From: Seriola aureovittata
Taxonomy: Eukaryota; Chordata; Actinopteri; Carangiformes; Carangidae
Reading direction: 5' to 3'
NCBI RefSeq assembly: GCF_021018895.1
Contig: NC_079384.1
Coordinates: forward strand, 16,647,140-16,711,139
DNA: 64,000 bases
Both the position numbers and the translations under genes were made by a program. Position 1 is the stretch's first letter. The number at the start of each line of letters is the position of its first letter. Below, piece after piece: positions 55,540 to 64,000 of the stretch. Under the pieces are notes generated by a model. The model searched no databases. It worked only from the letters and a program-made list of their open reading frames with translations, and was not told the DNA's origin.

Positions 55540-55790
55540 CGTTCCAGCACCTCTTGGCGGGAAAGGATCTTGATGGATCGCCGGAGGTGTGAAGGTCATC
55601 TCTACAAGAGGCGACCGTAGAAATTAAAGCATGTCCTTCTCCTACTGGGCTCCTCTGCGCTCTGCTCCACCGGCTCCATCTGCTCACTGTTATTGTGCGC
55701 TGAGGAGGCAGCTCGCCGCTCACATCAAAGACTCCCTCTACAGAAACTGACAGGCTGATAGGGAAGGAGACCGCTGAGAAGAAGGTGAGA
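55540..55790. promoter_or_regulatory. CpG-richer unique block, possible promoter or untranslated first exon
   Basis: Unlike its AT-rich surroundings this block has many CpG dinucleotides (GATCGCCGG, GGCGACCG, GCTCGCCGCTC, CACCGG) and ends with GAAG|GTGAGATAG, a good splice-donor context on the + strand at about 55785. No coding frame is convincing. It may be the 5' exon of the next gene or a chance GC-rich segment. Confidence 0.25.
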
Positions 55791-57227
55791 TAGTGAGAGT
55801 TAAGACAACATCATAATGGGATAATATTGTAGGGGCGTGTGACTGAAGAAGGAAGGGGACGGTTTGTGGGAATATTGTGTGGAGACTTGCAAAAATGAAT
55901 CATGAAATATTTAAAATGCTATATAATACAATTTTAATTCTGGAGATTGATGGTATGGTGAATGACAGACTCAAACAACACGACCTTGGGAATGCTCAAC
56001 AGAGAAGTCAGCCGTCTTTAGACTCTGCGTCTCGTTAATTCTCATCTTTTTAAACCTGACAGTTAGAGTCTGTCCCGGACATGTCTGTCTCACCTTGCTG
56101 AGGGCTGCAAAAGACCACAGCACGCTGGCTTTTATCAAACGAAATGGACCCAGGAGAAACTTAATGTAACAAGACTGTTCTCCTCTCTTCCTGTGTCCCT
56201 CTGCTCTGCCCTCTTCTCTGTGATCCCTCATCCACTTGGTTGCAAAGAAGCTGGGAGCACACATCCCATTTCTTTTCATCCTCATTGTTATTTTAGCCCA
56301 CCTGCAAATCTATTTCTCTGTTTAGTACGTCTGTTTTCAGCCCTTCACACATGCAAGACAGAAACCGCCAAACAGCGAGTAGGGGAGGGGAAAAAACTGC
56401 ATCGTCTTCCGCACATCCTCCCAAGACGGCCGTTGTGTTGAAGGAGGCGTATGAGGAGCGTGTGTTTGCATGTGTGTGTCATGTCAGGGCGAGCATGTGT
56501 GCATGTGTGTGAGCTTGCGTGTCAGCTCTGTGTACCTGTGAGTAAGTGAACAAGCATGGCGAGCAGGCCCGTGTGTGCACAAGTCGGACGCTCTCTGCGA
56601 TGGACAGTCATGCAGCCCGCCTCTGCTCATCCTCCCCCACCACCACCACCCCCCAAGCCTCCCGTCTCCGATGATTAGCAGCTCCTGCAGGAGTTATAAA
56701 TCTTCAATTTCCATTGCACAATCAGTCAAGACGGGCCAAAGTTGAGGAGCTGCACAACATTAAATTATCTGAGACTTCCTGCAAAGGGCTCCTTTGGATG
56801 TTGCGTCTTAAGCGAAGTGGATACCAGAGCCTCAGGCCATGGGACTCCGGTCTACGGCTCCCTCTGGTTGGTACTTCTGACCTGCTGTGTCCTGCCTGAT
56901 GTGGAGCCAGGAAACCCAGCAGCAGTTTGACTCTGCAAATCATCACACAGAGGACCACTCAATCACACTGTTTGGAGAGCAAAGTGAACATAGAAGGCCT
57001 TGTTCACCTGAAAGCACAAGGCGAGTACACACAGCATGAAGGCTGGAGAGTGAGGCTTCACTGTCTGGCTCAAAGGTATCAACAAAACCAATGAAAAACT
57101 ATCATACTCCAGAGTAGTATTTTTCATATTGCAGGACACCCTGAGCCCTTTAGTCCTACCCTCAAAGAAAGATCACCTTAATAATTAAAACAAAACCAAC
57201 ATTGACCAAACAACAAGCAGCGACCTC
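55791..57227. other. Intergenic with a unique C-rich block
   Basis: TG-rich simple sequence at about 56455-56530. The stretch 56600-56720 has a CCACC run followed by GATGATTAGCAG, the perfect palindrome CTCCTGCAGGAG (56682-56693) and an AT-rich tail, all repeat-free. No gene recognised. Confidence 0.45.
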
Positions 57228-57705
57228 CGAGGAAGTGGCAAAAACTGCACTTCTTCAAATGGCCACTTGAGGCTGAATCCAAAAGTGAGTCAATCCCCAT
57301 AGACTCCCATGTTAAACTGTCTAACTTTACTGCAGAAATAAACATGTTTACAGCCAGGTACAAAAAACGGTTTGGTGTCCACAGCTAATTTCCTCCTTCA
57401 TGACAACTGTACAGGGTTAATTTTTATATAACTCATCTGTTTAAATGTTATTAAGGCTTAGATTTATGCATAATTTAGGTTGTATATCGCTTTCAGTGAC
57501 AGGCAGGTGAGCGTATGTTTACCAAACCAGCGCGCACCAAAGTCTCCACACACTCGCCCATTTTTGGATTGGCCAGGAGTTAGGCGGAGGCAGACATTGC
57601 AAAGATGGTGACGGAAACTTATGGGACGTCACCCATAGGTTCCTGTCGCCATCTTGGCAGTGTCTGACTCGAAGGCTACTTCCATCTTTATTTATAGTCT
57701 ATGGG
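57228..57705. repeat. Dispersed fish repeat, CTTCAAATGGCCACTTGAGG type
   Basis: Ordered words ACTTCTTCAAATGGCCACTT, GAGTCAATCCCCATAGACTC, AAACATGTTTACAGCCAGGT, TTCATGACAACTGTACAGGG, and near the end CCATCTTTATTTATAGTCTA match a widespread fish interspersed family. Non-coding. Confidence 0.7.
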
Positions 57706-59637
57706 TAGGACACAGGACCCGCGTCAAAGTCGCCAACTTTGAAGTAACACCCTTTTTACGCCCTACTATATCCCACTACCTGAATGCAATGTAACAGAGG
57801 CAGTGTGACTGCGTATAATGTCAATGCAAAGATGTAACTGGACACAAATTGACCTGGAGTGGTGTCAGTTGAAAGAAAGACACATCCACGTGAAATTAAA
57901 ATGTTTTAACTCGAGTGAAATCTCTGCATTCATCTCAAGGTTGAATGACTCTTTAAAGATACAGAGACTGGAGGAAGTAGAAAGACCTGGACCCCCTGAG
58001 TTGTCACATAAGCTAACTACGGCTCATGTCTGGACAGTCAGTATATTGTCTGTTCTGTTTGTAGCCCAGATAGTCAGTGCAAAGCCTGCTGTAAAAAGAA
58101 TCAGTGACTACCTCTGGTTTGAGGCATGGTTAGATACCACCCCCTCACCGCGGTCACAAAATGGCAAACTCAGTATATAGTGGGCTACATTGGGAGTAAC
58201 GAGTGATTTCAGACACAGCCAAAGCTTTTCTGGCTTCCAGGCGGAAGCTGGAGCAACTTTCATAGGATTTCATAGAACAGGCTGCCATCTTGGACAGAGA
58301 TTTTATTCTCCAGCGGAGTTGGTTGACAGCAGCCATGTTAGAGACGCCAAAATCATCTAACATTCCAGAGCTGTTCCTGAGGCAAATTAACATGGACTTT
58401 ATGCGAGTAACGCGAGAAATTAGCAAAATTCAACTAGTGATGCTCTCTTTTCCATTGCTACTGAGAGAGCACGTTAGTGTTATGAGGGTAGAAAATGTAA
58501 AAGCAGGTTGTTTTCATGGTTTGAACAGAAGCCCAATGATGTCATTGATGACAGTCCCTTTAGGATGTACTGTATCACTAACACACTCGTATTACAACCT
58601 TTTTGTGCAACTGCTTCCACATTTTTAAAGCTAGACTTGTCCTCTGCCAGTCATCGTCACTGTTAAAGAGCTTTCAGCGGGGTACTTAGCCTGCTTCAAG
58701 AGAAGGTGTCCATCCATCTGAAACGTTCTCAGAAGTCAGTAGCATGTGGTGTGTATATACTGGATGAGGGATTCAGGTTTCCCAGCACAAACTAGGTTCC
58801 CAGAACTTGAACTGTGGAGCAGGACTCCATTTTTGTGAGGGTTAAGTTTCAGAACGTTTTAGACCTGCTGTCTGCATCAACATGACAAAGAATGATCATA
58901 AACCTGATCTCCAATTTAGTCTTATTTATGTCACTGTGTTGCTACAAAGTCCATACGTGAGTCTATATGTCAGGAAAACTCACAGAATGACAGTAAAACA
59001 GTATAAAGTGCGTACCAGCCCATAAAGGATATGGGCCTATAGAAAAACATATCAATCAAACACATCAACAGCTTCTCGCTCTCTCTGTATAACAGTAGAC
59101 TTTGTCTTCATGGTAAGCCAATCCCACATCTACAACTTCTAACCCTCTGCTGCAACCAGCAAGCCTCTCCATCATACACAGAAGCTCATTCAGCCATTGT
59201 GACCAGGTCTCCATTCATCCTCCTACCTTCCAGGTCCCCTGTCCAAACATCCCTAGCCTGAGGAACGTTGGGGAAATGGTCCTGGAGGCAATGGCATCGG
59301 GCAGCAGAGGAATCATCCATCAACACGAGGGCTCCCAGAGTGCACCAGGATCAGACTGCTGTCATAAAGGTATCATGGCAGCCAGACGGCCAATCCTAGG
59401 ACAACAAAGGCACCCATGTCTCTCAACCATAAGGATCCAAAGTTTGGTTTCTGGAGTCTGGTTTCACAGAAGCATCTGAAGATTAAGAACAGTGTCAAAT
59501 CCATACGCAAGACCCTGCAAGTATAACCAAGTTCCTGTTCTTGGTTATACCGGGACCCTAATTAATGCAGCTTTAATGTCAGGCTATCACCTATTGTGAT
59601 AAAGTTAAGGTAGGTTATAACTGTCATGAAAATATAT

Positions 59638-59679
<42 letters not shown>

Positions 59680-61055
59680 ATAGCATGGTCTTCAAAACTC
59701 TCTGTAATATCAGATAATCCAAAAATAGTTTGTTTGTTTCTGTTTTTTCAGAAAAGTCTTTACAATTTAGACTGTAAATTTGCTTTTGCATCATGGGAAA
59801 ATTATGCATCATTATGTATCACTATGAAAACATTTTAAAAAGACTGCTCTAATGGTACAATATAGATTTGTATGCAGATGAACAATAAGAGGCAGTAGGG
59901 CTTTTATACTACTGTTGCATTATTGGGATGAAATATGTGATTTTTCACTTTGTTCATATATTACATCAGAGGCAGGACTTGATTTCTCAAGAGCCTTTTG
60001 GGTAAGCATGAAAGGGAAGAAGTTTAACACTCACAGGCTGATCAATAAATAGCAGGTTTACTGAGCATCAGCCGCACGTTTACTGCCCCCAATAAATTCC
60101 AGGGATTTGGGTTTCCATACAAAGATTTAGACGCAAGATGGCAGAGGTTTTCGAGTACAGGTGTTGTCATAAAAAAGATGACCATGATCCAATAATGTGG
60201 AGCCTGTATGAGGTAAGGGCACGGTCACGGTTTGTGTCTGAACAAGGTGTCACTCTGAAGTGTTTGAGGTAAAATGTTGAGTCTCCATGTATAGTAAACA
60301 CAGTTTAGTCACGGGAACAATTTGAAGAAAAAAGGAACCGGTTTCACACGAGATTACTTTCTAATGTATGAAACTATATTCACATTGTGGCCTGTTTCGT
60401 AAGCGACAGCGCTGTGAAATTTTCAAAAAGGTAAATAAAAGCTACAGTGGTATAAAGTCACAGGAAACATCTGTTAGGTTGACCACAGGTTTATGCTAAA
60501 TTCATTTTCAAATAGTGTAAAATTTCCCAGCCATCTGGTTCTCAAGAATAATAAAAAAATAAAAAAAGATCTACACAAATATTTGCAAATAGTATTTCAT
60601 CCAGTCCTGCAGATGATTTCAATAAATGCAGATGCAGCCACACAATGAGCCCAGCTCCACTTGAAAATATACAGACTCCCCAGCTCTGTCCTGTCTGTAT
60701 TTTAATGATCTGTGGGGGGACCGTGAGCCAAGAGTGTGACTGTGTTCACCTGTGCCAGCGCACTCAGCCTGGCCTGCGTCCAAACCAGCTTTGAGCAGAA
60801 CCAGAAGTGGGTTCAGCCATCATGAACCAAGGTTCTTTAAATCTCCTCATCTATCCAATCCCCCACTACCCATCTATCTACCCTGCTACCCATCTTTCCA
60901 CCCACTCCCACACTCCAACTCCCATTGGCCCTTAAGTCTGGGCCGTATGAGTCTGTAGCGTGACAGTGCATTTATGTGTTTGTCTACCTCGAGTGTGTAC
61001 CTGCATGGAAATGTGTGTGTGTGGGTACATGTGTCTGCACTGCATCTCTGCAGTG

Positions 61056-61108
<53 letters not shown>

Positions 61109-61639
61109 AGTACAGTGTCTAGGAGCCTGGCGTTTGTTATTCTCCCTGCAGTCACACTGTCTTTCATCAGGGTCCGTCTTGCAGCCCACAGACTCTCAGT
61201 ATACAGTTTCATAGTCTTGGGCCCCTGTCTGCTGTAGCACGTGGGTGGATGATTTCTAACACATGGGAACCTTGGGAGCCCACGCAACGCTGGAACAATA
61301 GAGGACCTGTCAGTATCAGGGCACTGGAAGAGGACGAGACGGCAGGCGGTGATGATGTCAGAATCATTCACACCCACCCACACTTCATCCGCCCTTCTTG
61401 GCTCTCAGTCGCACGGACGCATGCACGCATACAGAAGCTTCCACAAGTGCAGAAAATAATTACTCTCTATGTGATGGTACATACAAATCTCCCTTGGCTC
61501 ATACTGTGCACCTACATGAGCATGCATACATACACGAAAAGACACATGCACCCCATCCTAATTCCCAATTGGAATATGGGTCTTATTCTTAGCCACACTA
61601 AGCCACATTCTTAGCCACATGGCTTTAGGGATGGCAGTG
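57706..61639. other. Intergenic with TA and GT microsatellites
   Basis: A TA tract lies at 59641-59675 and a GT tract at 61063-61105. The open stretches at 57818-58180 and 58290-58628 show no domain and contain words such as GCCATCTTGGACAG shared with repeats. No gene recognised. Confidence 0.5.
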
Positions 61640-61825
61640 TCAGTCAGTCAGTCCACCACTTTGGTCCAGACTGAAATATCTCAACGTCTATTGGATGGAT
61701 GGGCACAAAATTTGGTATACATATTCATGGTTCCCAAAAAATATGTTCTAACCACTTCAGTCCCCTGACTTTCTAATCCAGCACCACCATGAGCTTTCGA
61801 GTGAAATGTCTTTAACTTACTGATA
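61640..61825 (+). repeat. GGATGGATTGCCATGAA-type repeat, third copy
   Basis: TTGGTCCAGACTGAAATATC, TCAACGTCTATTGGATGGAT, ATTCATGGT, CCTGACTTTCTAATCCAGCA, CCACCATGAGC follow the same order as 6410-6770, ending in an A-run at 61827-61837. Confidence 0.6.
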
Positions 61826-63128
61826 AAAAAAAAAAAATGATTACCACAACTGTAAAAAATAAGACACAAGTTGTATGAAGCCAATGGATTGTCTGAGTCT
61901 GCCAGAATGATTTGTGCGTATGTCTGTATACAGGCCCTAAAGTGTAAGCACTCATACAGTATGTGTGTGGGTATGTGTGTGCACCCTGTATGTTCAAAAT
62001 CCCACTTAAACCCCTGAGGATTAGGCCTCTCAGAGCAGCCGTTCTCCAGCTGCAGACCTCTCGCACGCCCAGTGGATAGCAATCTGACTTCCCGTGACAC
62101 CTTTGCCTCCCTGAAAGTGAGAACCAGCACTCAGGCACCATATGGGCAGTAGACAGTCTGCATGTTAGCAAGTTGGCAGAATGAGCTGCTTTAGATTGTG
62201 TTGGTTTTATCCTGAAGATTATTATTAAGTCGTGCTGGGCTGAATGTGTGTTTTTTGTTGGACAAAAGGCAAGACAATAGCCAGTTTCTATATGCCCCTC
62301 TTTATACATAGTTCTGCTTCTTTCTTCACCTCTTGAACAGAAACCAAAGGACAGACATTGGCTTGACTTCTCTTTATTGTCTGGATGCAGATTCAGAAGC
62401 AACAGCAGGATCCATCCTGCTCGTCTGCCAGTGTTGGAAAAATAACAGGCAATACAATATGGTAGAGAGGGAAGGAGGGAAAGTGGGTAGCTTGGGTAAT
62501 GAGTGGAGTTGCTGACTGGTTGGAGGTTTTGGAGTCAGGGAGAGGGAAAACAGGGCAGTTCCCAACGGTCGGCAGGAGTCCGGCGAGGCCACAGCACACG
62601 CCAAGCAACGAGAGTGAGGAAAGCAATCCATCACTGGAGGTCCACAGGAGGAGGAGAAGGGGGGGGGGGGGCTGAACACTGGGCCAAACCATAACAATAT
62701 GTGTGTGTGGCCATTGTTAGCTGGCCAGGGTCATTGTGTGTTGCTGGTAGCCTCCACACCCTCTGAATTCAGTGTGAGTCAATACCTTCAGACACTCCCA
62801 GGAGGGGGGCAGCAAAGGGCGACCTGTGGGAATGTACAGCAGAGGAATCTTTCCATGCACACACACACAAATATGCCAAGCAATGGGAATGCCCTATTTA
62901 AAGTGAAAGGAAAAATAATGTTGCAGCAGTGGTTGGCAGTGCTTATTCTCAAAGTGAGAAAACACTGTTAAGGTTGTGAATAATTTTATGCCTAATTAAA
63001 TTTCTTTGTCTTTTAGAGGTACTTGCTGCTTCTTTCTACATTGACAACAAAAGTGCGGAGCACCATTTTTTAAATTGTGTAAGCATCTGTGTATATGTAC
63101 TATTATTCATTAGTTTCCTTCATCTCCC
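61826..63128. other. Intergenic, nothing recognised
   Basis: A G-run lies at about 62660-62670. The open stretch on the minus strand at 61812-62402 overlaps the repeat and has no recognisable domain. Confidence 0.5.
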
Positions 63129-63270
63129 CAAACAGATGTCAAAACAGATATGCACTCTGTGGGTAATCATTATTCTGTGTACAAGTATGTACATTTTGGA
63201 GTTCCTCAAGGCGGTGTCCTGGAGCCCCCAACTGTTAACTTATTTATATTGGCTGATATATTGTTGTATG
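63129..63270 (+). pseudogene. Decayed LINE reverse transcriptase fragment
   Basis: In the frame of 63150 the translation reads HSVGNHYSVYKYVHFGVPQG and then GVLEPPTVNLFILADIL. This matches the region around the conserved RT motif GVPQGSVLGPLLFNLF of L2/Rex1-like non-LTR retrotransposons, including the VGNHYS-type segment before it. The usual YADD box is not found downstream and the upstream RT domains are missing, so this is a short dead fragment. The exact LINE clade is not determined. Confidence 0.65.
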
Positions 63271-64000
63271 TTTTTATTCTTCCATTTCCAACTGTTTTCC
63301 TGTTATTATTGTTTTTGCTTTATTCATTTTAACTGTTACGTTTTTAAGTTTTGTATTTTGAATATATCATTATCTAACTTAAAGTAATGTTAAAGTTGAA
63401 TTCATTCTTTTTTTGAAAGGAAATTATTAATACACAAAAATAATGAAGCTGATGATGATATACTATATCAAAATACAATAATATTTCAATATAAGAACTG
63501 GATCAATCAAGTAAAGCTACTGAAGTTGAATAGCTCCTGCTACGTCATGTGGGACTTGTAAACTGGGACTGGTAAACTGACAGGTTGTTATGCCGGTCAG
63601 CAGGCTATCTTGGCCTAACCTAAACAACCGTGGGATTACCTCTGCGTTTGTTTGACTGTTTACTCTGGGGCCGATTCCCTCCCTCCCCACTGACAGCAAC
63701 ACGAGCCATTACTGCAGACCATCTGTGGACACGGGTCAATGTTGACCTACCGCTCTCCAAACACCATTCAGCTACATCCAGAGGGAATCAGTCGGGCCAG
63801 CACAAACACAAATACGGTCAATAAGGAAATATGGTGCCTGTTTGTACTGTTTAGACTTGAACACCATCTAAGCTTGTGGTTCTACCAGGCTATGTTTGAA
63901 AATGACACAGCAATTTTTGATGTGATGAAAAAGTGAAGTACTGATTGATTACCTTTGGAAACTAGTCTGAGAAATCATGCTTTAGATGGTGTAAGAAAAT
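63271..64000. other. Intergenic end of window, nothing recognised
   Basis: AT-rich up to about 63520, then a mixed unique stretch with no coding or repeat feature that I recognise. Confidence 0.45.

Noticed and set aside
60886..61383. 165-codon minus-strand open frame
   Set aside because: It crosses the GT/CA tract at 61063-61105 and has no domain outside it.

Overview
This is nuclear DNA of a teleost fish, probably a spiny-rayed (percomorph) species. Two things point to this. There is one intron-containing vertebrate homeobox gene, and the rest is dense in short tandem repeats and in degenerate repeat families that I recognise from fish genomes (AAAGGAATAGTTTGACATTT-type, CAGTGGTGGAAGAAGTATTC-type, TTAAAGCTGCA-type). 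There is no operon structure, long prokaryote-like ORF, phage or CRISPR signal. The species cannot be fixed from sequence alone.

The only protein-coding gene I can support is meox1 (mesenchyme homeobox 1), on the + strand at 42575-50774. It has three coding exons (42575-43076, 47609-47781, 50652-50774) joined by clean GT-AG introns, and encodes 265 residues with a complete MEOX-type homeodomain split between exons 2 and 3. A candidate polyadenylation signal lies at 51413-51418. A compact non-repetitive block at about 41860-42150 is the best candidate for its promoter region.

Layout: 1-41860 is about 42 kb with no gene I can recognise. It holds a hAT-like element with terminal repeats and an 8-bp duplication (3406-4169), several other degenerate elements, a purine-rich minisatellite apparently split by a hAT-like insertion (14170-15145), a very long pure GT tract (20552-20691), and a nested element (29663-30959). 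41860-51420 is the meox1 locus; intron 1 carries an AT-rich repeat block and a GC-richer unique block, and intron 2 another unique block. 51420-64000 is repeats and unique sequence, with a possible CpG-rich exon or promoter at 55540-55790 and a decayed LINE reverse transcriptase fragment at 63129-63270.

Meox1 is a nuclear transcription factor of somites and paraxial mesoderm. If the mammalian gene order SOST-MEOX1-ETV4 holds here, the left 42 kb would face sost and the right end would lead to etv4; neither gene is visible in the window. I found no previously undescribed biological system. The points most worth a second look are candidate regulatory blocks and transposon structures.
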